NCBI GenBank assembly: GCA_017509375.1
Contig: JAFWPT010000353.1
Span: 1-11,700, forward strand
Source of the DNA: Bacteroidales bacterium
GTDB lineage: Bacteria > Bacteroidota > Bacteroidia > Bacteroidales > UBA932
DNA length: 11,700 nucleotides
Reading direction: 5' to 3'
The notes under the pieces were generated by a model. It did not search any database and had not been told where the DNA came from. It saw only the letters and a list, made by a program, of their open reading frames with translations. The first letter of the stretch is position 1; the number at the start of each line of letters is the position of its first letter. Position numbers and translations under genes: made by a program. Of this stretch, positions 1-7,190 are shown piece after piece.

Positions 1-1
1 C

Positions 2-115
2 AAATGCATCAGCTGCGGGAAGTGTATGAAGGCATGTCCTCAGCGCATAAGGATACCTGTGGAACTCAGAAGGATAGACGAGTATATAGAAAAGATCAAG
101 CAGGACAAGCTTTAG
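2..115 (+). CDS. C-terminal end of a 4Fe-4S protein, probably a ferredoxin-domain aldo/keto reductase (partial)
   Basis: Only the last 37 codons are present; the gene enters from the left edge and stops with TAG at 113-115. The reading frame starting at base 2 gives CISCGKCMKACP, a C-x2-C-x2-C-x3-CP cluster that binds one [4Fe-4S] centre, encoded by bases 5-40. It is followed by a basic, helical tail with the pattern RIPVELRRIDEYIEKIKQ. A terminal cluster of this kind followed by 'I-x-IP' and a helix of about 20 residues is typical of the COG1453 aldo/keto reductases common in Bacteroidales, where a TIM-barrel oxidoreductase carries a ferredoxin-like end. Other iron-sulfur oxidoreductases could end this way, so the family call is moderate while the iron-sulfur call is firm. 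The gene is convergent with the minus-strand operon: its stop overlaps the stop of the barrel gene by three bases. It is probably unrelated in function to the operon. Confidence 0.75.
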   Translation, partial: KCISCGKCMKACPQRIRIPVELRRIDEYIEKIKQDKL

Positions 116-130
116 AACTCAAGTCCTGCT
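85..130 (-). terminator. Inverted repeat at the convergent gene junction, candidate terminator of the minus-strand operon
   Basis: Bases 99-106 (AGCAGGAC) and 123-130 (GTCCTGCT) form a perfect 8-bp inverted repeat with a 16-base loop. On the minus strand the second arm is followed by TGATCTTTTCTATAT, a T-rich run that fits an intrinsic terminator. On the plus strand no T run follows. The loop holds both opposing stop codons. The long loop and the interrupted T tract make it a moderate candidate only. Confidence 0.4.
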
Positions 131-1005
131 CCTACAGCGACAGTGTTCCCTATAGCTTCAGTGCCCAAAAGATATGCTGCATTGAAGCAGATTCCTTTGT
201 ATTTTGCGCCTATGCCGAAGGATAAATACGTAGGAAAGGGGCTGTTCAGGCCAAGGCAGTAACCTGCGCGGGCGAATATACGGTCTTTGTACCCGTATTC
301 CACTCCTGCACCGGCCCTGAAGCCTCCCACGAAGAAGTAATCCGCCTGCAGTCCGGCATCGACGCTATGCCTCCCGGCAAAACTACACCTATAGTTGCCG
401 GCAAGGGTCAAAGCTGCAGGAAGGCTGAAGAGTGAGCCGCCCATAGCTCTCACAGGAGTTCCGACAGAGCTAAGGCCTCCGGCGATTTTCACGGCCCCCA
501 AGTCAGCCCCCAGCATCAAATCGGCCGCCAAGGCAGACAGGGAAAACGCCGGAGTAAGCGAGCTGTGCATATAACGGAGGTCCAATCCCGCGCTGAGCCG
601 GGGGCCAATGCGATATGCGGCGCCAATCTTCACTATCATGTCCCTGGGTACGTAGGATCCGCTTTTAGCCCCGTTGGCATCGTAGATATAGTACTTCCTG
701 GCAATATCCAGTCCTATTTCCGCGGCAATCGCAACACGGCTGGATACGCGGACAAAAGCACCAAGGTTAAGGTCGTCGGAACCGGCAGTTTCGGGCGCAA
801 ACTTGTACCAGGAGAAATTGAAGTCCAGCTGCTCGTCGCCGAATAAACGGAAGGCTGAGGAATAGGCAGTGGTCAATCCCCCCAGGCTCAAGGTCCGGAC
901 ATTCCTGGGCACTATGCTGAAAGGCATGGCCACCGATGCCGTTTCCTGCGCGCAGAGCAGGAGCGGACATAGGAGTAAGGCTATAATAACCAGCGTCTTC
1001 CTCAT
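112..1005 (-). CDS. PorV/PorQ-like outer-membrane beta-barrel protein (barrel 2)
   Basis: This is a 297-residue protein with a Sec signal peptide (MRKT, a hydrophobic run, then LCA before Q20). The mature part has alternating short beta strands and Gly turns and ends in an aromatic residue (GAGLEF), as expected of an outer-membrane barrel. The segment near residues 29-47 (PFSIVPRNVRTLSLGGLTTA) resembles the start of PorV/PorQ proteins, FadL-type barrels of the type IX secretion system; in that family PorV shuttles cargo and PorQ belongs to the attachment complex. The length is closer to PorQ than to PorV. It lacks the Asn-Pro-Ala motif that follows this segment in barrel 1, so it is the more diverged copy. 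It starts with ATG five bases after the stop of subtilisin 2 and is the last gene of the operon. Its inferred role is helping surface display of that protease. It could also be a general FadL-type barrel with no T9SS role. Confidence 0.65.
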   Translation of the reverse strand: MRKTLVIIALLLCPLLLCAQETASVAMPFSIVPRNVRTLSLGGLTTAYSSAFRLFGDEQLDFNFSWYKFAPETAGSDDLNLGAFVRVSSRVAIAAEIGLDIARKYYIYDANGAKSGSYVPRDMIVKIGAAYRIGPRLSAGLDLRYMHSSLTPAFSLSALAADLMLGADLGAVKIAGGLSSVGTPVRAMGGSLFSLPAALTLAGNYRCSFAGRHSVDAGLQADYFFVGGFRAGAGVEYGYKDRIFARAGYCLGLNSPFPTYLSFGIGAKYKGICFNAAYLLGTEAIGNTVAVGAGLEF

Positions 1006-1010
1006 GGCTG

Positions 1011-3590
1011 CTACAGTTTTATCACAGTGCTTGTAACTTTCTTACCTTCAGAGACTACAGACACACTGTAACGGCCCGGAGCCCAGTTTCTCATGTCTAT
1101 CACTGCCGGCTCGAAAGCATCGCAGGTAAAGTTCCCTTCATACAAGTTCACACCGGCGGCACTGCAGATGCTGACCAGCAGCGTCTTCCTGACTCCGTCG
1201 CTGATTTTCAGAAAATCGGAAACATAGCTCGGATAGACGTCCGGATCGGCATCGGGAGTCCGGACAAGTATCCTGAAATTAACCGTAGCTTTCTTCCCTT
1301 TTACATCAACTCCGGAAACGGTCAGGATTGTATTCCCCAGAGTCAAAGCAGTCACATTGAAAGAATTCAAGGACGTTGTCAAAGATACCACTCCGGCGGG
1401 CGCAGCGGAAATCTTGTAGCTAAGTTGTTCCCCGTCAGGGTCATACAAGTACCCGGACATATCCAGAGTCTTGCTTTGGCCAATCGTGGTAAAAAGCAGT
1501 TCATCTTGTTCACGGATGAGTTCAGGATCATGGTTGGGCAGGATTTCATACTCGAATACAGCGGTAGAAACAGCACCGAATTCGTCTGTCGCAACGTACT
1601 TCGCTTCATACTTTCCGGCATCTTCATACCTCCCCGTCAAAGTCAACTGGAAGCTCCCGGAAGTCTTTTTTTTACTGCTGGCAGAATTGTTGCCGGAAAC
1701 AAACGCGACACCGAATCCATGCCCGTCAGGGTCTTGAATGTCCACATCGAGGGTGATGGTTTCGTGCGCTTTCAGACGTATGGGGCCATTGTAGTCTGAA
1801 CTGATTACCGGCGGAAGGTTCGCCCCGGTAGTAACCTGAATCACGGGAGTGAGGCCTGAGTAGTTGCCGCTGAAATCATAGGCGGCAACGGCCGTGTAAT
1901 ACTCCGTTAAGAAGTCCAGTCCGGAAACGGTCGCCGTAAGCTCGTCGTTTAATGATAAATCCCCCACTTCGGCATGTACGCTCACTACATCCGCTGGCAG
2001 GTTATTAAGGTCCGGGCGCTCAAGTGACGCCTTGTTCTTTGAGGCCAGCATCACTACTCCGTATGCCAGCATTTCATCCGGGTCCGAAGGGACACGTACG
2101 CTGAATGTCAAGCTGTTGGACTTGGCTGTTACGCTGTGCGAACCGGGCGTGGCCGGAGGCGATACCGATCCGTAAGCCATGGAGCCGAAGGCGTCACAGA
2201 GAGGTCCTATCTTGACAGTCCCGTTGATTGCATCGGCATTGGCTCCCTTCAGAAGCCTCTCAAGCAGCATCTCATTGGTAAAACCTTGCTTGCCGTAGTA
2301 GGAGACTATAAGCGCAGCTACCCCGCTCACGTTAGGGCAGGCCATGGAAGTGCCCTGGAACCAACCATACTTGTTATCCTTCAAGGTACTGTATATCTGG
2401 CCCTTATCATAAAAAGCAGAGCCGCCGGGAGCTGCAATGTCAACCCAATCTCCATGATTCGTATAATAAGCCGGGGTAAAATCCGGTGCCACTGAACCGA
2501 CCGCGACCACTGGAGGATATGCGCCGGGCCAGCCAATGCTCCAGGCATCGTTTCCGGCCGCAAAAATGACCACGCCACCTTTCATGGGCCCAGTCTGATT
2601 GCCCTTCATGTCGGTTCCGGCGTACTTGATGAAATAGTCTATGGAATAGGATATCGGCCCCACTTTGTCCCGCAGCGCTTCTTCCTCTTTTTCATAGGAG
2701 AAGCACCAGCTGTTCTGGCAGATAACGGCGCCGTGGTCCGCCCCCCAGACTATAGCATCATATATATTACCTACTAAATCGTGCTCCGGGTCTTCCGGAT
2801 TTGCCTGAAAAACCTGGCAGCTCATAATGCGTACGCCGCCGTTTCCGTCCAAGCCTCCGGCTACTCCGGCGCCGCCCTTCCCGTTATTGGCTACGGCGCC
2901 TACAATTCCGGCCACATGCGTCCCGTGGTTGTCTGCTACAATATTATAACTGCGGGTAACGAAATTGTAGCTGCCTTCCGGTCCTCCCGGCAAGCAAACC
3001 GCAGCAAGGTCTTCATGATTCAAATCCACCCCGCCATCGACCACGGCAACTATTACCCTCTTGTCTCCTGCCGTGAAGCGATTCCACACAGGCAGCACGT
3101 TTACATCGCAGTGCTTCTCGTGCTTGGAGCCCAGGCTGCCGTCATTATATAGATACCACTGCCAAGAGAACCTGGGATCGTTCACTATGGATTTCTTGCA
3201 GACACGGCGCACCGGCCCCGCATACTCTATTCCGGGAATACTCTCGGCTCTGCCGGCAGCCTTGGTCTGGGGCAACGCGGGGTCGTACTCCACCTTATAC
3301 CACTTGTGCAGGCCTGCCTCGCGGTGCCTGGCTTCCCATTTTCCCGCATCCTTGTAAAGGCGCTCCGCCGAATACGCCCCTAAGCCTTCGAGCAAAGAGC
3401 ATACGGGCACGTCCCCCTTCTCCATTTTCTCTGCCAGCTCATCGGACAGCTGTATAATCATCTGTCCCGGGACGAGAGCCGTTTCATTGACTTCATCATC
3501 CCGGGAAGAAGGCTCTGCGGGTGCTTCAACTGTTTGCGTTGTACAGCCCCAAACGAGCAACAGAAAAGCAAGAGGTAGTAAGCGGTGCAC
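1011..3590 (-). CDS. Subtilisin-family (S8) surface protease with T9SS-type C-terminal domain (subtilisin 2)
   Basis: This is an 859-residue secreted serine endopeptidase. The N-terminus is a probable lipoprotein signal (LLVWGC, Cys16; Trp at -2 is unusual). A prodomain covers about 38-135 and the catalytic domain about 175-475. The triad is visible: Asp185 in VVDGGVD, His222 in NHGTHVAG and Ser415 in GTSMACP; the oxyanion Asn is N347 in FAAGND. A fibronectin-III-like domain (about 482-590) and two cadherin/PKD-like domains (about 592-685 and 687-776) follow. The final 75 residues look like a T9SS type A sorting domain, ending in GRYSVSVVSEGKKVTSTVIKL-like strands, but the usual PNP is replaced by YPSY. 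The start is GTG: no ATG lies between the upstream stop at 3609-3611 and the signal peptide, and no clear ribosome site is seen. The gene is paralogous throughout to subtilisin 1 and is followed by its own barrel gene. The substrate is unknown. Confidence 0.9.
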   Translation of the reverse strand: MHRLLPLAFLLLVWGCTTQTVEAPAEPSSRDDEVNETALVPGQMIIQLSDELAEKMEKGDVPVCSLLEGLGAYSAERLYKDAGKWEARHREAGLHKWYKVEYDPALPQTKAAGRAESIPGIEYAGPVRRVCKKSIVNDPRFSWQWYLYNDGSLGSKHEKHCDVNVLPVWNRFTAGDKRVIVAVVDGGVDLNHEDLAAVCLPGGPEGSYNFVTRSYNIVADNHGTHVAGIVGAVANNGKGGAGVAGGLDGNGGVRIMSCQVFQANPEDPEHDLVGNIYDAIVWGADHGAVICQNSWCFSYEKEEEALRDKVGPISYSIDYFIKYAGTDMKGNQTGPMKGGVVIFAAGNDAWSIGWPGAYPPVVAVGSVAPDFTPAYYTNHGDWVDIAAPGGSAFYDKGQIYSTLKDNKYGWFQGTSMACPNVSGVAALIVSYYGKQGFTNEMLLERLLKGANADAINGTVKIGPLCDAFGSMAYGSVSPPATPGSHSVTAKSNSLTFSVRVPSDPDEMLAYGVVMLASKNKASLERPDLNNLPADVVSVHAEVGDLSLNDELTATVSGLDFLTEYYTAVAAYDFSGNYSGLTPVIQVTTGANLPPVISSDYNGPIRLKAHETITLDVDIQDPDGHGFGVAFVSGNNSASSKKKTSGSFQLTLTGRYEDAGKYEAKYVATDEFGAVSTAVFEYEILPNHDPELIREQDELLFTTIGQSKTLDMSGYLYDPDGEQLSYKISAAPAGVVSLTTSLNSFNVTALTLGNTILTVSGVDVKGKKATVNFRILVRTPDADPDVYPSYVSDFLKISDGVRKTLLVSICSAAGVNLYEGNFTCDAFEPAVIDMRNWAPGRYSVSVVSEGKKVTSTVIKL

Positions 3591-3608
3591 TAGCCGGAGT
3601 ACTGTTTG

Positions 3609-4535
3609 CTAAAAAGAATACCCCAGAGACAGCATCAGGGCCGTGCCAAGCGGCGCTTCGAAGCTGGCCGCGAAATCCAGACGCACTCCGAAAAGATGCA
3701 CACCTGCACCTGCAGAGAAGCCGGACTGCACAGGGGCCGCTGCAAAGTCAGCCTTGACGCTTGAAAATCTGTAACCTGCACGCAGGAAGGCCATTTCCTT
3801 GAAAGCGGCCTGCACGCCGGCAGCAGCACTTACATTAGCGCTGAAATAATAGTCTGCGTCTGCCAGAAGGTCGAGGGAGAAATCCCCGAAGCCAAATTTA
3901 TACGCAGCCGCAAGCCTTGCTGACGAGGGCAGCGAATAAGCCTTGTTGCCTATGGACGTGACTTTTGGTCCGAGCGCGATGACAGCTGCACTCACGCTCA
4001 AATCGTCTTTTCTGAACACGGCGGACACATCACCGCTGAAGGACGTGAGACTGGTCTTGCTGTCGAGGGCGGAAGAAGCGTAGCGCCCCAGAACGCCGAA
4101 AGACAGGAAGTCCTCGACGGCGAACGACAGGCCTACTCCTGCCATCATGTCCGCCGGTTTGAAGTGACCGGAAGCTCCGCCGCCTTCGCTGGAAAAGGCT
4201 ATCTCCGGATAACTACCTCCAAGATAAGCGGCAGATACGCCGAAACTGCCGAATTTCACGGAAACGCCACCTCCATACACGGTGGTCCTGGAATCCCCTC
4301 CGGGCAGCATGCCGAAGGCACCTGCAGCATCCAGTGTAGCTTCCGCCAGCGGAACCAGGGCCGGATTGCCGAAAGCCGCGAACGCGGTTCCGGAAGACAG
4401 GGATGCATAACCCGCCCCGGCAGTACCCATAGTGAGCGGACTTCTGTCTGCACGTATGAAATCCATTGCAGTACCTTGCGCGTATGCCTGAAGACATACG
4501 AATGCAGCAAACAAAATCGCTATATATCGTTTCAT
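3609..4535 (-). CDS. PorV/PorQ-like outer-membrane beta-barrel protein (barrel 1)
   Basis: This is a 308-residue protein with a clear Sec signal peptide cut after AYA (residue 19). The mature N-terminus reads FIRADRSPLTMGTAGAGYAS and then GNPALVPL near residues 56-63. A Phe-Ile/Leu-Arg start, a Met-Gly-Gly/Thr-Ala-Gly turn and a following Asn-Pro-Ala are hallmarks of the PorV/PorQ branch of FadL-type barrels. The rest is strand-turn repeats ending in LSLGYSF, with a terminal aromatic residue as in outer-membrane barrels. In known T9SS systems PorV carries type A cargo from the translocon to the attachment complex, and PorQ anchors that complex. The protein is shorter than canonical PorV (nearer 390 residues), so it may be a specialised relative. 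The ATG follows the stop of subtilisin 1 by only three bases (TAAGGTATG), which suggests coupled translation with that protease. Whether it serves that protease alone is inference. Confidence 0.75.
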   Translation of the reverse strand: MKRYIAILFAAFVCLQAYAQGTAMDFIRADRSPLTMGTAGAGYASLSSGTAFAAFGNPALVPLAEATLDAAGAFGMLPGGDSRTTVYGGGVSVKFGSFGVSAAYLGGSYPEIAFSSEGGGASGHFKPADMMAGVGLSFAVEDFLSFGVLGRYASSALDSKTSLTSFSGDVSAVFRKDDLSVSAAVIALGPKVTSIGNKAYSLPSSARLAAAYKFGFGDFSLDLLADADYYFSANVSAAAGVQAAFKEMAFLRAGYRFSSVKADFAAAPVQSGFSAGAGVHLFGVRLDFAASFEAPLGTALMLSLGYSF

Positions 4536-4538
4536 ACC

Positions 4539-7190
4539 TTACTTCTTGATTATGCTGCTCTTGAAAACTTTGCCGCCATACTCCACTACGAGGGTATAGA
4601 CTCCGGGGCCGGCCTTGGCCATGTCTATACGGGCAGGTTCGAACGCACTGCACTGCACGGAAGCCGAATAGACCCTAGCTCCGTTGGAGTTGTACAGACT
4701 GATGACGGCGGTACCGTAACTGGTGCCGGTAGCCACATATAGAGATTCGACCACCGGATTGGGGAAGGCCTGAAATTCCTGTTCGGCAGCCCTTACCAGC
4801 ACCTTGAACGAAGTGACGACGCTCTTGCCCCCGGCATCTGTCGCAGTGAGGGTTACAGTGGCCAGGCCGCTGTCGGCAAGTGCGGTCAGGGTGAGGACGG
4901 AGCCATTGTTCTGGCTCAGATGAACCACAGAGTTGTCGGATATCTGTATCTTATAGGAGAACGTCTCTCCGTCGGGATCCACAATATACTGCTCCATATC
5001 TATCTTCCTGCTGTCGCCTACGAAATTCAGGATTACGTTTTCCATCGGTTTCAAGACCACAGGCTCCTGGTTGGGCAGCACTTCGTAATCTATAGGATAC
5101 TCTGCAGACAATCCGTAATTATCAGAGGCACGCAGGACTGCATGGTAAGTTCCGGCCTCTGAAGCGATGCCGAGTACCTGAAGCAGATACTCCCCGCTCC
5201 TCTGGCTCTCTATGAGCCTGAGGGCTCCGGTATCCTTCTCATCCTTCTCGAACTGCACGTTCACCACATGCCCGTCCTCGTCGGATATGTCGAAGGCGAT
5301 GGTAAAGCGGTCGTGTACATGGAACTTGAAATCCCCGGAGTACTTTGAAGCTATTACAGGAGCGTGATTGCTGCCGGTAGTGACAAATCCCACGTAACTA
5401 AGCTCCGAGAAATTGCGGCCGTAGTCGAAAGCCGACACCGCAAGGTAGTAGCCGGAGTTGAAATCAAGGTCGCCGATAGTTCCTGGCACCGTGTCGCCCA
5501 CTCCGGCATCGCGGCTGAGGAAATCTCCATAATGCACGGAAGCCGAGGGGCTTCTGGGATTGCTGGCGTCAAGTTCCTCCCGGCTGCTTGCGGCAAGCAG
5601 GCGGAAACCGTAAGCCGGCTGCCCGTCCCTGTCGGCGGGGACCTTCACGGAAACGGTAACAATATTGGATTTAACGTTGGTGATTTCGGACTGAGGCACC
5701 TTGCCGGGAGGGTCGCCGCTGCCATAAACAATCGCCCCCAAAGCATCGGCCAGAGGACCTATCCTGTAGGAAGCAGGGACGTCGGCACTGTTCGCACCGC
5801 CCACCATCTTCTCCCAAAGCATATCGCGAGTAAAGCCTTCGCCTCCGCAGTAAGACACGACCAGCGCCGCTACTCCCGCTACATGGGGACAGGCCATGGA
5901 GGTGCCGTCCATTACGGCGTATCCATTATTTGGCACGGTGCTCGTGATGCTGACCCCGGGAGCGCAGATATCCACCCAGTCTCCGTAGTTGGAGAAAGTG
6001 GACCTGGTGCCGTATGAGGTTATCGCACCCACGGAAAGGCAACCTGGATAACAAGCCGGAGGACCGTATGTGCGGCCGTCGTTACCTGCAGCAAAGCAGA
6101 CGAGGCCTCCCGCCATAGGACCGGTCTGTCGCCCGCTCTTGTCCTTTCCGGCGTGCGTGTTGAAATAATCGATGGCATCTTTGATGTCGTCCCTGTATGC
6201 CCCCTTGTTGGGCTGAAGATAAAAGAAGTGCGTACTCTCGGCGGCAGCTTTGTCGTAATTCCCTTTATCGTCCTCAAAATGGTAGCCCCAGCTGTTGTTG
6301 CAGATTACCGCGCCGTGGTCAGCGGCCCAGACTATGGCTGCCGCATTGTTGGCTCCGGAGAGCCCGTTCTGGAATATCTGGCAAGACATAAGCCGGACTC
6401 CGGCCTTGCCCGCCTTCGCGTCGCCGCCGGCTATGCCGGATACACCCTTTCCGTTGTTGTTGATGGCTCCGATAGTTCCGGCAACGTGAGTGCCGTGACT
6501 TTCGGGCACTATACGGTATCCGCTGTTCTCTAACATGAAACTGCGGCTTCCGTTGTCGCCCGGAGGCACGACTGCATCAGCAAGGTCCTCATGGTTGAAA
6601 TCGATGCCGCTGTCCACCACGGCAACGATAACCTTGCTGCTGCCGGTGGTGTATTTCTGCCACACAGGGACTATGTTCACGTCGGCCCAGCTTGGCGACG
6701 AGTTGTGATAATGCCACTGGTTCTTCTCCAAAGGGTCGTTGAAGAAGGTCTCCGCATCTATGCGTAACTTATTGACTGGACGTGCGTTCTGCACGCCGGG
6801 AACAAGCCCTAAGCGTTCTGCGGCAGCCGTAGGCAGAGCCGTCCCCACATAATGCACCCTGTACCAGCGGTGCAGACCGAATTCGCGGTGACGGTCCTCG
6901 AACTCTTCATCTACGGGGAAAACCCTCTCCATAGAAACCACCCCCAGCTCGTCGAGAGCCGAAGCCATATCCGATGAGCATGCACGTGTCGCCTGCACGC
7001 CGCCTCCATTCTCCACGGTGCGTGTCGTTTCTTCGTCTAAAAAGACAGTCAACTGCCCGGGGACAAATGCGGATGACGACACAGCGCTATCACCGCGAGC
7101 GGCGGTACCGGCCCTCGGCATCCCGGTGTCCTTGGCACACGCACAGGCCAGAAAGACCATCAATGCTGTCAACAGCGGAATCCTGTTCAT
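4539..7190 (-). CDS. Subtilisin-family (S8) surface protease with T9SS type A sorting domain (subtilisin 1)
   Basis: This is an 883-residue secreted serine endopeptidase. The signal peptide (residues 1 to about 19) ends in FLACACAKD, which can be read as a lipobox (Cys16 or Cys18) or as an ACA signal peptidase I site. A prodomain covers about 40-165 (GLHRWYRVHY shared with subtilisin 2). The catalytic domain is about 180-490 with Asp193 in VVDSGID, His232 in SHGTHVAG, Asn370 in AAGND and Ser431 in GTSMACPHVAG. Domains after it: fibronectin-III-like (about 500-606) and two cadherin/PKD-like modules (about 608-706 and 708-800). The end is a classical T9SS type A domain: FPNPVVESLYV at 809-819, then GVYTLVVEYGGK and a basic KSSIIKK end. 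The export route is therefore across the outer membrane with surface attachment or release. The ATG overlaps the upstream stop by one base (TAATG). It is likely translated together with barrel 1 just downstream. Confidence 0.93.
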   Translation of the reverse strand: MNRIPLLTALMVFLACACAKDTGMPRAGTAARGDSAVSSSAFVPGQLTVFLDEETTRTVENGGGVQATRACSSDMASALDELGVVSMERVFPVDEEFEDRHREFGLHRWYRVHYVGTALPTAAAERLGLVPGVQNARPVNKLRIDAETFFNDPLEKNQWHYHNSSPSWADVNIVPVWQKYTTGSSKVIVAVVDSGIDFNHEDLADAVVPPGDNGSRSFMLENSGYRIVPESHGTHVAGTIGAINNNGKGVSGIAGGDAKAGKAGVRLMSCQIFQNGLSGANNAAAIVWAADHGAVICNNSWGYHFEDDKGNYDKAAAESTHFFYLQPNKGAYRDDIKDAIDYFNTHAGKDKSGRQTGPMAGGLVCFAAGNDGRTYGPPACYPGCLSVGAITSYGTRSTFSNYGDWVDICAPGVSITSTVPNNGYAVMDGTSMACPHVAGVAALVVSYCGGEGFTRDMLWEKMVGGANSADVPASYRIGPLADALGAIVYGSGDPPGKVPQSEITNVKSNIVTVSVKVPADRDGQPAYGFRLLAASSREELDASNPRSPSASVHYGDFLSRDAGVGDTVPGTIGDLDFNSGYYLAVSAFDYGRNFSELSYVGFVTTGSNHAPVIASKYSGDFKFHVHDRFTIAFDISDEDGHVVNVQFEKDEKDTGALRLIESQRSGEYLLQVLGIASEAGTYHAVLRASDNYGLSAEYPIDYEVLPNQEPVVLKPMENVILNFVGDSRKIDMEQYIVDPDGETFSYKIQISDNSVVHLSQNNGSVLTLTALADSGLATVTLTATDAGGKSVVTSFKVLVRAAEQEFQAFPNPVVESLYVATGTSYGTAVISLYNSNGARVYSASVQCSAFEPARIDMAKAGPGVYTLVVEYGGKVFKSSIIKK

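Noticed and set aside
4..225. 73-codon plus-strand frame starting at the first ATG
   Set aside because: It is a shifted frame of the iron-sulfur gene end; the frame beginning at base 2 gives a clear CxxCxxCxxxCP cluster and its own stop at 115.
4164..4742. 192-codon plus-strand open frame spanning the barrel 1 / subtilisin 1 junction
   Set aside because: It crosses two well-supported minus-strand genes and its translation has no coherent domain.
5364..6017. 217-codon plus-strand open frame
   Set aside because: It lies antisense within the catalytic region of subtilisin 1, has no signal or recognisable motif, and is explained by codon bias of the real gene.
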